From assembly GCA_903925985.1 (NCBI GenBank), contig CAIYHK010000383.1, positions 1 to 17,236 of the forward strand: a stretch of DNA of 17,236 nt. The letters are read 5' to 3'. A program made the position numbers and the translations under genes. Below the pieces are notes generated by a model. The model was not told the DNA's origin, ran no database searches, and saw only the letters and a program-made list of their open reading frames with translations. Below are positions 1 through 9,008 of the stretch, piece by piece (position 1 is the stretch's first letter; each line of letters opens with the position of its first letter). The stretch is from an uncultured Actinomycetes bacterium. GTDB taxonomy: Bacteria; Actinomycetota; Acidimicrobiia; Acidimicrobiales; Ilumatobacteraceae.

Positions 1-2
1 GA

Positions 3-779
3 TTGCCGTACCACGCGAATTACAACGGGCTTCAGCTACCACCGCGCAAAGAGCGTGATATGCGTGATTTTGAGTGGCCCAATGGAGTACACACCAAGAC
101 TCTCGAACCCTTGAAGAAGTATCAGATTCGTTACTCAGACCCTGGGGCATTCGAGTTGGACATCGTATTTGATGCGATTATGCCCCCGAATCCGCACCCC
201 ACTGGTGTGGCACCTTTCTATAAAGGTGTCCACTTTGACCAAGCGGGACGCGTTACTGGCTCAATGATTCTGCAAGGCGAATCAATTGAAATTGACTGTT
301 TTGCGGTACGTGACCGTTCTTGGGGGCCGCGCCCACAAGGGCGCCCGAAAAAGCGCAAAACTACCGACCACGACCAGCTGTCTGGCACCGGGGGCATCGG
401 TTACTCATATGGCACTTTGAATGAACGTGAGGCGTTCCTCGTCTACACCGTTCCAACTTTGGACTCAGATCAGGTCGTGACTGGATTCCTCATCCGCGAT
501 GGCATTTATGCGCACATAATCGGTGGCGAACGCAAGGTTGTGGTCGACCCCGAGCATGGCTGGGTGCGCACAATTGATGTTGAAGCACATGATGACCTCG
601 GCCGCACAATCAAAGCCCATGGTGAGGCTCAGAGCTGGTTCTTCAAGGGCAATCCGGGCGACTGCCAGATGTGGTGGTGGTGGGACGGTGTGGAGCGCGC
701 TGTTGGCGAGGACCAGTCGTATGTCTCAAAGCGGGTCCGAGAAAAATGGATCAGTGATGCCCGTGCAGCGCGAGGCTGA
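3..779 (+). CDS. DUF7064/lipocalin-like protein of unknown function (5' partial)
   Basis: The reading frame is already open at the window edge, so the true start lies upstream; about 258 residues are visible and end at TGA 777-779. The first in-frame start-like codon is TTG at 3-5, but I do not believe it is the start, because the visible part begins in the middle of what looks like a two-module fold. The segment RDRSWGPRP (about residues 103-111) is the signature I associate with the actinobacterial DUF7064 family, whose predicted fold resembles AttH/CrtC lipocalin-like beta barrels. A run of four tryptophans (residues 224-227) precedes DGVERAVGEDQSY near the C-terminus. No signal peptide can be judged because the N-terminus is missing. 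The function is unknown; related genes often sit among lipid or steroid metabolism genes, which is only a weak hint. It probably does not belong functionally to the purine operon 57 bp downstream. Confidence 0.7.
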   Translation: MPYHANYNGLQLPPRKERDMRDFEWPNGVHTKTLEPLKKYQIRYSDPGAFELDIVFDAIMPPNPHPTGVAPFYKGVHFDQAGRVTGSMILQGESIEIDCFAVRDRSWGPRPQGRPKKRKTTDHDQLSGTGGIGYSYGTLNEREAFLVYTVPTLDSDQVVTGFLIRDGIYAHIIGGERKVVVDPEHGWVRTIDVEAHDDLGRTIKAHGEAQSWFFKGNPGDCQMWWWWDGVERAVGEDQSYVSKRVREKWISDARAARG

Positions 780-796
780 CAATTCGTAAATTCTTA

Positions 797-826
797 TTGC
801 CCCAAATTTGCCGTCTCGCCTAGGTT
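797..826 (+). promoter_or_regulatory. Possible promoter of the purine operon
   Basis: The 57-bp gap between the DUF7064-like gene and purL contains TTGCCC (797-802) and TAGGTT (821-826) separated by 18 bp. This matches a sigma-70-type -35 (4/6) and a weak TAnnnT -10. Transcription would then begin only a few bases before the purL ATG at 837, giving a very short leader or a leaderless message. No purine operator, riboswitch or terminator is visible, and the gap is too short for an aptamer. Read-through from the upstream gene is also possible. Confidence 0.25.
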
Positions 827-836
827 GCAAGGGGTA

Positions 837-3626
837 ATGCGAGATCGTATTGGGACGATTGAGAATCGAATTTCCATCAGGTCAATCGCTACTGACCCAC
901 GAGCCAAAGCCGCGGTTCACTCATCTAAAACGCTCCAGGTAAAGGGCGTAGAGAGCATCGAAATCAGCGATCTCATCTGGTTTGATCCACCGCTTGATGA
1001 CGAAGCGCGAAAAAAAGTTACTCAATTTCTTGTTGATCCGCTTCTTCAGAGCGCCGCTTGGGGGATTGAGAGTTCATCCGCATCCCATACGGTCGAGATC
1101 GCCTTTCTGCCCGGGGTGACCGATTCCGAGGCACGCGAAGTGCAACGCGCGGCATTGGTTCTAGGTATTGATGTCAAAGCTGTTGCAACCGGTCGGCGTT
1201 ATGAAATTCATGGCCCAGTTACCGCTGATGGTGTTGCGATATTGACACGACGTCTGCTTGCTAACTCGGTTGTAGAGCGGTGGGCGATCAATGAATACGT
1301 AGATCCTCCGATTGGGGTGTTGGCAAGCGTGCCCGACCCTGTGCAACGGATTCCCCTCGGTAATGACGCTGCACTTGATGCTTTGAACCGCGAACGCGCG
1401 ATGGCACTAGATGTCGAAGAGTTACTGGTTGTCCGTGATTATTTTTTGTCTTTGGGTCGGGATCCATCAGATGTTGAATTGGAGATGATTGCTCAAACCT
1501 GGAGTGAGCACTGTGCACACAAGACATTCCGTGCACGTTTGTTTGATGAACACGGCAATGAGCTCAAGTCGCTGCTAGGTCGCATTAAGGAAGCCACTGA
1601 AAAGATCAATGCTGAATATGTGATCTCTGCATTCGTAGGTAATGCAGGGATCATTTCATACGACGGTGAACACACACTGGCATTGAAATGTGAGACCCAT
1701 AATCATCCAAGTGCTGTCGAGCCTTTCGGTGGGGCGAATACCGGAGTGGGCGGTGTGATCAGAGACATTCTTGGAGCGGCACATGACCCAATTGCGTGTA
1801 CCGACATTTTGTGTTTCGGTCCCCAGAATCTTCACGTCGACCAACTCCCAGCAGGCTCATTGCATCCACAGAGGATTCACGACGGAGTAATCGCTGGTGT
1901 TGCGGATTATGGAAACAAGATTGGCCTGCCAACCATTGCAGGTGCCGTTCTTTATGATCCCGGTTATATTGCCAATCCACTTGTGTTTGCCGGATGTATT
2001 GGACAGTCGACACTCTCAGCGCCTTCGCTGAGTGGGCCAAATGTTGGTGATGCTGTGGTTGTTATCGGTGGACGCACTGGACGCGATGGAATACGTGGTG
2101 CAACATTCTCGTCTCTAACAATGGATGCCAGCACGGGTGAAATCGCTGGTGCGAGTGTGCAAATTGGTGATCCCCTCACGGAACGACTTGTAATGGAAGT
2201 GCTACGTGAAGCGCGTGGCCTTTATACGGCGATCACGGATTGTGGTGCTGGTGGCTTGTCTTCAGCAGTCGGAGAGATGGCTGAAGGCATTGGAGCGAGT
2301 TGTGAATTAGACCTCGTACCCCTTAAGTATTCAGGGCTAGCACCTTGGGAAATTTGGCTCAGCGAGTCACAAGAACGCATGGTTCTGGCAGCAACTAATC
2401 CAGAACCGCTAAGGCAACTTTGCGTTGAAAAGGGCGTCGACTTCGCTGTAATCGGAACATTCACCGGTGATAACAAACTGATAGTGACTGCCTCAGGCGA
2501 GGTGGTCATCGATCTCGACACACAGTTCCTCCATGACGGGAGACCTCAGCGCCGAATGGAGCTTGTTGCACCCCTAGTGCGTGGACGAGAAGATGTGCCG
2601 AAATTGAAGTCTTCAATTGTTGAAACACTGCTTCAACTCCTGCAACATCCAAATATTGCATCAAAGGCTTCGGTGGTCCATCGATATGACCACGAAATTG
2701 GTGGGGCCACTGTTGTGCGACCGCTATCGGGCAGCGAACTTGATGGTCATAGTGATGGAACAGTGTGGATTGATCCACGCAGAGAAACTGGTTTTGCAAT
2801 CGGAATCGGTGTGAACCCTTGGTTTGGCTTGGGAGACCCGGAATCTATGGGTTGGCTCGTAGTGGATGAGGCAATCCGCAACTCGGTATGTGCAGGTGCT
2901 GACCCAAAGAAGTGTTCACTACTCGACAATTTCTCGTGGGGTGATCCACGCGATCCGATCGTGCTTGGACAGCTTTCATCCACAGTGGATGGCATGTGTG
3001 CGGCGTCACTGGCTTTCAACGCACCTTTTGTCTCGGGCAAAGATTCATTGAATAATGCGTGGACTGAAGCGGATGGGTCACGCAGTTCGATTCCACCGAC
3101 ACTTGTGGTAACAGCTGTTGCTGAGATTGAAGCGAAAAATGTATTGACTCCCGATCTGAAGACGCCTGGCAATGTCTTGGTACTCATCGGCTCAACAAAT
3201 GCAGAGTTTGGGGGGAGTCATTTGGGGATGATTCTTGAAGATCCACGTGGTGTAGTGCCGCGAATAGATGAAGCTGCTCCCGTTCGCTACAACAGATTCC
3301 ATGCTGCAATCACCAAGGGATTAGTGAAGTCGGCGCATGACTGTGCCGAAGGTGGACTCGGAGTTTCGATAGCAGAGATGTGTATTGGTGGGCGTCTTGG
3401 TGCTGACATCACGATGTTGCCAACACCTGACTCTGTAATCGGATGGTTTTCTGAATCAACGGGTCGCATTGTCGCAGAAGTCGATCCCGCAGATTTAGGA
3501 GAGTTTCAAGACGTCATGGGCGAAGCCGTTTTGGTGATTGGAACCGTGACTGCCGACCCAGCGTTGAAACTTCTGAACGATGGCTACGTTGCGATCACTG
3601 ATTTGTTGGCTGCGTGGCAGCGATGA
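837..3626 (+). CDS. purL: Phosphoribosylformylglycinamidine synthase, PurS-PurS-PurL fusion
   Basis: This is the synthetase subunit of FGAM synthase, which converts FGAR, ATP and glutamine-derived ammonia to FGAM in cytosolic purine synthesis. At about 929 residues it is longer than small PurL (about 740) and shorter than large PurL (about 1,300), because it lacks a glutaminase domain. Residues about 8-77 and 84-150 look like two tandem PurS-like modules; the second has FLPGVTDSEAREVQ and LLANSVVERW, matching the PurS signature. The PurL core follows: WSEHCAHK (His225), the ATP/substrate segment KCETHNHPSAVEPFGG (from about residue 284), and DCGAGGLSSAVGEMAEG (from about 467). I chose ATG 837; an in-frame TTG at 825 would add four residues and has no better ribosome site. 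The TGA stop overlaps the purQ ATG in ATGA. The separate glutaminase PurQ is encoded next. Confidence 0.95.
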   Translation: MRDRIGTIENRISIRSIATDPRAKAAVHSSKTLQVKGVESIEISDLIWFDPPLDDEARKKVTQFLVDPLLQSAAWGIESSSASHTVEIAFLPGVTDSEAREVQRAALVLGIDVKAVATGRRYEIHGPVTADGVAILTRRLLANSVVERWAINEYVDPPIGVLASVPDPVQRIPLGNDAALDALNRERAMALDVEELLVVRDYFLSLGRDPSDVELEMIAQTWSEHCAHKTFRARLFDEHGNELKSLLGRIKEATEKINAEYVISAFVGNAGIISYDGEHTLALKCETHNHPSAVEPFGGANTGVGGVIRDILGAAHDPIACTDILCFGPQNLHVDQLPAGSLHPQRIHDGVIAGVADYGNKIGLPTIAGAVLYDPGYIANPLVFAGCIGQSTLSAPSLSGPNVGDAVVVIGGRTGRDGIRGATFSSLTMDASTGEIAGASVQIGDPLTERLVMEVLREARGLYTAITDCGAGGLSSAVGEMAEGIGASCELDLVPLKYSGLAPWEIWLSESQERMVLAATNPEPLRQLCVEKGVDFAVIGTFTGDNKLIVTASGEVVIDLDTQFLHDGRPQRRMELVAPLVRGREDVPKLKSSIVETLLQLLQHPNIASKASVVHRYDHEIGGATVVRPLSGSELDGHSDGTVWIDPRRETGFAIGIGVNPWFGLGDPESMGWLVVDEAIRNSVCAGADPKKCSLLDNFSWGDPRDPIVLGQLSSTVDGMCAASLAFNAPFVSGKDSLNNAWTEADGSRSSIPPTLVVTAVAEIEAKNVLTPDLKTPGNVLVLIGSTNAEFGGSHLGMILEDPRGVVPRIDEAAPVRYNRFHAAITKGLVKSAHDCAEGGLGVSIAEMCIGGRLGADITMLPTPDSVIGWFSESTGRIVAEVDPADLGEFQDVMGEAVLVIGTVTADPALKLLNDGYVAITDLLAAWQR

Positions 3627-4348
3627 AGTCGCCCAAAGCGTTGGTGGTGGCAGCCCCTGGAACAAATCGTGATGCTGATGTTGCTCTCGCACTTGAACTC
3701 GCTGGAGCCATTCCACAACGTGTGACCCCGACTGATCTTGAAAGCAAACCGCAGTTGCTAGTTGAAGCCGAGATACTTGTACTCGCTGGTGGATTTAGTT
3801 ACGGCGACAACACGGGCGCGGGGCGCCTGTTCGCATTGGACCTTGAGACGCACGCAGGTGAGAAATTGCGTGACTTCATTGCATCTGCCAAGCCGGTGAT
3901 CGGTATCTGTAACGGCTTTCAAGCGTTGGTGCGTGCGGGTTTGTTGCCGGGGAGTCAGGGTCGAGCCGCACTTGGACACAATGCATCTGGAACTTTTGAT
4001 TGTCGTTGGGTGGAACTCAAGCCAAGTTCCAAAAAGTGTGTGTGGACACGCGATCTCACTTCAAACATTGAATGCCCAATTGCTCACGGTGAGGGACGGT
4101 TCGTTTGCGACGAAGACACGGTGGCGAAGCTGCAGGATGCTGATTCGATTGCTTTCACTTATGTTGGTGTAAATCCGAATGGCTCTGTCGGAGATATTGC
4201 GGGCATTTGTGATGAATCAGGTGTAGTTCTGGGATTAATGCCACATCCTGAGAATCATGTCCTAGTGCGCCAAAACCCTCGTGGGCGCATGACGGGACTC
4301 GGTCTCGATCTATTTCGTTCAGGTGTTCGATATGCGATGGAGCGTTAA
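3623..4348 (+). CDS. purQ: FGAM synthase glutaminase subunit PurQ
   Basis: This is the class-I glutamine amidotransferase that supplies ammonia to PurL. It is 241 residues from ATG 3623, which overlaps the purL stop as ATGA; an in-frame GTG at 3614 would add three residues. The nucleophile elbow GICNGFQ carries Cys96, and MPHPENH carries His208 and Glu210, completing the Cys-His-Glu triad. The early LAGGFSYGDN segment is the usual PurQ oxyanion region; the next residues (TGAG rather than the YLRxG of the PurS-dependent B. subtilis type) fit a PurQ paired with a PurS-fused PurL. No Shine-Dalgarno is evident before the start, so translation is probably coupled to purL. The gene ends in TAA immediately followed by the purC GTG. 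Confidence 0.96.
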   Translation: MKSPKALVVAAPGTNRDADVALALELAGAIPQRVTPTDLESKPQLLVEAEILVLAGGFSYGDNTGAGRLFALDLETHAGEKLRDFIASAKPVIGICNGFQALVRAGLLPGSQGRAALGHNASGTFDCRWVELKPSSKKCVWTRDLTSNIECPIAHGEGRFVCDEDTVAKLQDADSIAFTYVGVNPNGSVGDIAGICDESGVVLGLMPHPENHVLVRQNPRGRMTGLGLDLFRSGVRYAMER

Positions 4349-5311
4349 GTGGCCGGGGTAATTCCAACCGTTACTCATCCATTTACGGACTTGTCACTTG
4401 AACTTGCCGATCGTCGTGAGGGCAAGGTGCGCGTTTCATACGCTTTACCGAATCGGCGACGTTTGTTGGTGACCACTGATCGACTCTCCGCACTCGATCG
4501 GGTTGTTACTGCCGTGCCGTACAAAGGCCAAGTTCTCAATCAACTTTCTGCATGGTGGTTTGCAAAAACTGAGAGCATCATTGCTAATCATGTGATTGCA
4601 GTGCCAGATCCAAATGTGCTGATTGCAGTGGACACCACACCGCTACCAGTTGAAGTCGTTGTAAGAGGTGCGATCACTGGTAATACATCGACTTCTTTGT
4701 GGAGACAGTACGCGAGTGGTGCCCGTGTGATTTATGGCCATCGTTTTAAAGACGGACTCGTACGTGACTCTTTGCTACCTGAGCCGTTGGTAACACCCAC
4801 TACTAAAGGTGCATCAGGAGTGCATGATGAGCCAATTAGTGATAGTGAAGTGGTGAGTCGTGGATTGGTAGACGAATCAACATGGGAGTTGATCCGAACA
4901 GCCGCGCTTTCCTTGTTCGCTTTTGGTCAACAGATCGCTGGCCACGCGGATTTGATTCTTGCGGATACAAAATATGAATTCGGTCTTGACCAAGATGGTC
5001 AATTGATATTGATCGACGAAATGCACACTCCTGATTCATCGCGCTTCTGGGAACGCGCTACTTATGAGTCACGTGTTGCTGAAGGCGCCGATCCTGAGAG
5101 CCTTGATAAAGAACCAATTCGTCGTGCTCTTGCAGATCTTGGCTACACGGGTGATGGTCCACCACCGGATCTTGGCGTGGATGTTATTCAAGCCACATCA
5201 AATCGCTACATCAAAGCTTTTGAACGCATAACCGGAGACGAGTTCCTGCCTGGAGAATATCCGGTGGATGACCGAATCAAATCTGCACTGAAATCCAAGG
5301 GAGTTCTGTGA
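4349..5311 (+). CDS. purC: SAICAR synthase
   Basis: Phosphoribosylaminoimidazole-succinocarboxamide synthase joins CAIR and aspartate using ATP. The protein is 320 residues, the long form closer in size to yeast Ade1 than to the roughly 240-residue enzyme of many bacteria. Family motifs seen are EVVVRGAITG (102-111), DTKYEFG (206-212) and DEMHTPDSSRFW (223-234), the last being the SAICAR synthase signature. The start is GTG 4349, directly abutting the purQ TAA, with GGAG at 4339-4342 six bases upstream. The gene ends in a GTGA overlap with purF. purE and purK, which make its CAIR substrate, are not in the window. Confidence 0.96.
   Translation: MAGVIPTVTHPFTDLSLELADRREGKVRVSYALPNRRRLLVTTDRLSALDRVVTAVPYKGQVLNQLSAWWFAKTESIIANHVIAVPDPNVLIAVDTTPLPVEVVVRGAITGNTSTSLWRQYASGARVIYGHRFKDGLVRDSLLPEPLVTPTTKGASGVHDEPISDSEVVSRGLVDESTWELIRTAALSLFAFGQQIAGHADLILADTKYEFGLDQDGQLILIDEMHTPDSSRFWERATYESRVAEGADPESLDKEPIRRALADLGYTGDGPPPDLGVDVIQATSNRYIKAFERITGDEFLPGEYPVDDRIKSALKSKGVL
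5297..5303 (+). promoter_or_regulatory. Ribosome binding site of purF
   Basis: AAGGGAG lies inside the 3' end of purC, four bases before the purF GTG at 5308. It supports the GTG start, which overlaps the purC stop as GTGA. No ATG lies nearby in this frame. Confidence 0.55.
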
Positions 5312-6738
5312 ACCTTCAACCAAATCCATTCGATGATTCACCACGTGAAGAGTGCGGTGTTCTTGCGATCTCAACTCCTACTGGTGATGATGTTGCACAA
5401 ATGTCATTCTTTGGACTCTTCGCTCTTCAACATCGTGGTCAGGAAGCTGCTGGTATTGCTGTCTCGGATGGACAGCGTGCAAGAATCCACAAGGAAAGTG
5501 GATTGGTTTCACAAGTATTTACACCTGAGGCACTCGCACCATTAGTTGGCTATCACTCAATTGGGCACACACGGTATTCCACCACAGGTGGTAGTAACGC
5601 ACGCAACGCACAACCCTTCTTGGTTGAGACCATGAATGGTCCACTTGCAGTTGCGCACAACGGCAACCTCGTTAATGCTGGTGCCTTACGTGATGAACTT
5701 CTTGCCCGTGGCTTCGGCCTGACTGCATCATCGGATACTGAAGTCATCACTTTGATGCTGGCAGCAGCAGGTGGTTCGACATGGGAAGAGCGTCTTGAGC
5801 GCACTTTGCCAGCGTGGAAGGGCGCTTATTCATTAGTTGTTCTCACCGCAGATCGCGTAATGGCAGTGCGTGATCCATGGGGTTTTCGCCCACTCAGCGT
5901 CGGCAGACTTCCAGGTGGGGGACACGCTGTAGCTTCTGAGACCTGCGCACTTGAAACACTCGGGTGTACCGGAATTTCTGAAGTCGAGCCGGGAGAGATA
6001 GTTACGCTCCACGGCGAAGTTATGGCGCGTCGTCAAGTCATGGCACCCGCTCCGCAGCAGGCGCGCTGTTCGTTTGAGTTCGTGTATTTCTCGCGGCCAG
6101 ATTCAACTTGGGATGAACGCAGTGTGCATGCAGTGCGCCAAAATCTCGGAGTTGAACTCGCCAAGGAACATCCAGTTGATGCTGACATAGTGATCCCAGT
6201 TCCAGACTCATCAATCCCCGCCGCTGTTGGATATTCACGCGAGTCGGGTCTTGAGTTCAATGATGGGTTGATCAAGAACCGATACATCGGGCGCACATTC
6301 ATTGAGCCAACACAATCAATGCGTGAACGTGGGGTTGCAATTAAGTTCAATGCGCTGAACTCAAACCTCACAGGAAAACGAGTGGTGATGATTGACGACT
6401 CGCTTGTTCGCGGTACGACCGCTGGGCCCTTGGTCAAGCTCGTACGTGATGCTGGGGCGACTGAGGTACATCTGCGGCTTACGTGTCCACCAATTGTGAA
6501 TGCTTGTCACTTCGGTGTGGATATGGGACACAACGAGGACCTAATTGCAGCGCGTCTCGATCTTGAGCAACTGCGAGAGCACATCGGATGTGATTCAATC
6601 GGATTTCTGAGTCGAGATGGGATGTTGAGGGCAATTGGTCGTGAGCAGGGATACTGCACGGCCTGTTTCACCGGGGAGTACCCCGTACAAATAAGTCCCA
6701 CGAATGGCAAAACGGCCTTTGAAGGTGCCATCGGATGA
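5308..6738 (+). CDS. purF: Amidophosphoribosyltransferase (Fe-S type)
   Basis: This enzyme makes phosphoribosylamine from PRPP and glutamine, the committed and usually feedback-inhibited step of purine synthesis. It is 476 residues. An N-terminal leader of about 15 residues ends just before Cys16 (EECGVLAI), the expected glutaminase nucleophile after propeptide removal. The PRPP-binding loop is VVMIDDSLVRGTTAG (359-373). Four cysteines, Cys254 (RCSFEF), Cys400 (NACHFGVD), Cys450 and Cys453 (GYCTACF), match in context and mostly in spacing the [4Fe-4S] ligands of the B. subtilis enzyme, so this is the oxygen-sensitive, propeptide-processed class rather than the E. coli class. The GTG start overlaps purC (GTGA) and the stop overlaps purD-purM (ATGA). 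Confidence 0.97.
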   Translation: MNLQPNPFDDSPREECGVLAISTPTGDDVAQMSFFGLFALQHRGQEAAGIAVSDGQRARIHKESGLVSQVFTPEALAPLVGYHSIGHTRYSTTGGSNARNAQPFLVETMNGPLAVAHNGNLVNAGALRDELLARGFGLTASSDTEVITLMLAAAGGSTWEERLERTLPAWKGAYSLVVLTADRVMAVRDPWGFRPLSVGRLPGGGHAVASETCALETLGCTGISEVEPGEIVTLHGEVMARRQVMAPAPQQARCSFEFVYFSRPDSTWDERSVHAVRQNLGVELAKEHPVDADIVIPVPDSSIPAAVGYSRESGLEFNDGLIKNRYIGRTFIEPTQSMRERGVAIKFNALNSNLTGKRVVMIDDSLVRGTTAGPLVKLVRDAGATEVHLRLTCPPIVNACHFGVDMGHNEDLIAARLDLEQLREHIGCDSIGFLSRDGMLRAIGREQGYCTACFTGEYPVQISPTNGKTAFEGAIG

Positions 6739-9008
6739 CAAGGTCGTTGTTGAGAGTCATGGTGGTCGGTGCCGGTGGGCGCGAGCACGCACTCGCCGAA
6801 GCAATAAGTAAGTCACCTAATTGCGCAGCGCTGTTTGTAGCTCCTGGTAGTGATGCCATGCCTGGAATTCGCATTGATGCCCAAGTTGACGATCTCAATG
6901 CAATTCGCCATGCCTGTCGATCCAATGACATCAAACTAGTTGTGATTGGTCCTGAAGCTGCATTGGCAGCGGGTCTTGCCGACACACTTATAGAAGACGG
7001 CGTGGCGGTATTTGGTCCGACACGGTCGTGTGCTCGTCTTGAGTGGTCAAAGGCTTACACGCGCGAGGTGGCAACTCGACTCGGAATCCCATCTCCAAGA
7101 TCGAAAACATTTAACAAGGGTGAAGTTGATGCAGCCATCAACTGGTGGCGTGACATCTCTGTGCCAGTGGTTGTAAAAGCATCGGGTCTTGCTGCAGGCA
7201 AAGGTGTTTTGGTTCCACAAACTGATGCAGAGATTGAGACTGCCATTAAGCAAATGGTGCACGACACCGAGACAGTTCTCGAAGAACGATTAACAGGTGC
7301 TGAGTACTCACTGATTGCGATGTGTGATGGCACTCGTGCCGTAGCTTTCCCACTTAGCCAGGATCACAAGCGAATTGCTGAGGGTGATCGGGGCCCGAAT
7401 ACTGGTGGCATGGGTGCTTATGCACCTGCACCAGCCCCCGGGATGCCAGAACTTGACGATCTTGTTCGTGTTTTCATCCAGCCGATTCTTGATCACATGA
7501 ATTCTCTTGGCACACCGTACCGAGGGGCTTTGTATGCCGGGCTTATGCATACAACAGATGGCCCAAAGCTGATTGAGTACAACTGTCGCTTTGGTGATCC
7601 TGAGGCCCAAGTTCTGTTGCCGTTACTGCAAGAAGATCTGTTGCCGATTCTTTATGCATGTGCCAAAGGAAATGTTGCAAGTGACTTCAAGCCAAAGATG
7701 TTCGGCGCCGCGCTTGGAGTCGTGCTGGCAAGCGAGGGCTATCCCGAAAAGCCAAAGACTGGAAAGATCATCAAGGGTCTTGATGACATCGACCGAAAGA
7801 ATTCGTTTGTGTACCACGCAGGCACCCAAAAGGCTGGTAACGAATTCAAGACCACAGGTGGTCGGGTGTTGACTGTGGTCGGTACGGGCGTTGATCTCGT
7901 GTCCGCTCGGGCTGCAGCGTATTCGGCTGTCGAAAAAATAAGTTTTGAACGAGTGCAATTTCGACGTGATATCGGGTGGCGCGCTCGCGGCGCAATGCTC
8001 ACTAGCTATGCAGCTACGGGAGTGGACATTGATGAAGGCACAAAAGCGGTAGACAAAATGAAGGCTGCTGTGGAAGCCACACACGGGCCTAATGTTCTGC
8101 GTGGGGTGGGCTCATTCGGAGGCTCCATTGATGTCAGTGCCCTAAAGGACTACAACCATCCAGTTTTGGTCGCTTCGACCGATGGAGTGGGTACCAAAGT
8201 TGAAATCGCAGCTCGCACGGGTCGGTACCGCGGAGTAGGTGTGGACATCGTCAATCACTGCATCAACGACGTGCTTGTCCAAGGTGCACGACCATTGTTC
8301 TTCCTTGACTATGTTGCGTCATCAAAGTTACGCAGTGAAATGGTTGCCGAGATCGTGGAAGGAATGGCTTCAGCTTGCAAAGTTGCAGGATGTGCCTTGC
8401 TCGGTGGTGAAACAGCAGAGATGCCAGGTGTCTACAACGATGGTGCTTTTGACATCGCAGGCACTTTGGTTGGTGTGGTTGATCAAGCAAAACTGCTGCC
8501 ATCGTCACCACCACGCCCTGGAGATGTGCTGATCGGTGTCGCATCTAATGGCCCACACACAAACGGATATTCACTGCTCCGCAAAGCCTTTGAATGGATG
8601 CCGTTGGAGACTGTGGTTGCTCCACTAGAGGTATCGCTGGCGGACGCATTGCTGGAGCCGCATCGCAACTACCTACCTGTGCTTGATCGAGTGCTGCGAG
8701 AGGATTTGGCCCGCGCATTGGTGCACATCACTGGTGGTGGTTTGCCAGATAACTTGCCGCGAGTACTTCCAGAAAATGTGCGTGCTGTAGTTGAAGTGGA
8801 CTCATGGCCAGTTCCACCACTGTTCCAACTTGTTCGTGAAATTCTGGCAATGGATAAAGATGAGCTCTATCGCACCCTGAACATGGGAATCGGAATGGTT
8901 GTAGTCGCCAGCCCAGATCAAACCGATGCGGTTCGTAATGCAATTCGTGAACAGACCTGGATTATTGGTCGCCTTGAGGCGGGGCAACGCGGAGTCGTGT
9001 TGCGGTGA
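6735..9008 (+). CDS. purD-purM: Bifunctional GAR synthetase / AIR synthetase (PurD-PurM fusion)
   Basis: A single 757-residue frame encodes two enzymes of the purine pathway. Residues about 8-417 are PurD (phosphoribosylamine-glycine ligase): GAGGREHALAEA, the ATP-grasp segment VVKASGLAAGKGV, DRGPNTGGMGAYAP and EYNCRFGDPEAQ are all intact, and the domain closes with the usual RRDIGWRA. Only about six residues separate it from residues about 424-757, which are PurM (FGAM cyclo-ligase): TDGVGTKVEIA, HCINDVLVQGARPLFFLDY, GGETAEMPGVY (from 557), NGPHTNGYSL, HITGGGLPDNLPRV and NMGIGMVVV. Both halves look full length and catalytically complete. The domain order matches the first two domains of eukaryotic GART and yeast Ade5,7. 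It starts at ATG 6735, overlapping purF, and ends in a GTGA overlap with purN. Confidence 0.96.
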   Translation: MTRSLLRVMVVGAGGREHALAEAISKSPNCAALFVAPGSDAMPGIRIDAQVDDLNAIRHACRSNDIKLVVIGPEAALAAGLADTLIEDGVAVFGPTRSCARLEWSKAYTREVATRLGIPSPRSKTFNKGEVDAAINWWRDISVPVVVKASGLAAGKGVLVPQTDAEIETAIKQMVHDTETVLEERLTGAEYSLIAMCDGTRAVAFPLSQDHKRIAEGDRGPNTGGMGAYAPAPAPGMPELDDLVRVFIQPILDHMNSLGTPYRGALYAGLMHTTDGPKLIEYNCRFGDPEAQVLLPLLQEDLLPILYACAKGNVASDFKPKMFGAALGVVLASEGYPEKPKTGKIIKGLDDIDRKNSFVYHAGTQKAGNEFKTTGGRVLTVVGTGVDLVSARAAAYSAVEKISFERVQFRRDIGWRARGAMLTSYAATGVDIDEGTKAVDKMKAAVEATHGPNVLRGVGSFGGSIDVSALKDYNHPVLVASTDGVGTKVEIAARTGRYRGVGVDIVNHCINDVLVQGARPLFFLDYVASSKLRSEMVAEIVEGMASACKVAGCALLGGETAEMPGVYNDGAFDIAGTLVGVVDQAKLLPSSPPRPGDVLIGVASNGPHTNGYSLLRKAFEWMPLETVVAPLEVSLADALLEPHRNYLPVLDRVLREDLARALVHITGGGLPDNLPRVLPENVRAVVEVDSWPVPPLFQLVREILAMDKDELYRTLNMGIGMVVVASPDQTDAVRNAIREQTWIIGRLEAGQRGVVLR

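Noticed and set aside
780..836. Purine riboswitch or PurR operator ahead of the purine operon
   Set aside because: The gap is 57 bp, too short for an aptamer plus expression platform, and no palindromic operator is seen.
7623..8084. 153-residue antisense open frame across the PurD-PurM junction
   Set aside because: Both sense domains are intact through this region and the antisense product is Cys/His/Ser-rich without motifs; a shadow frame.
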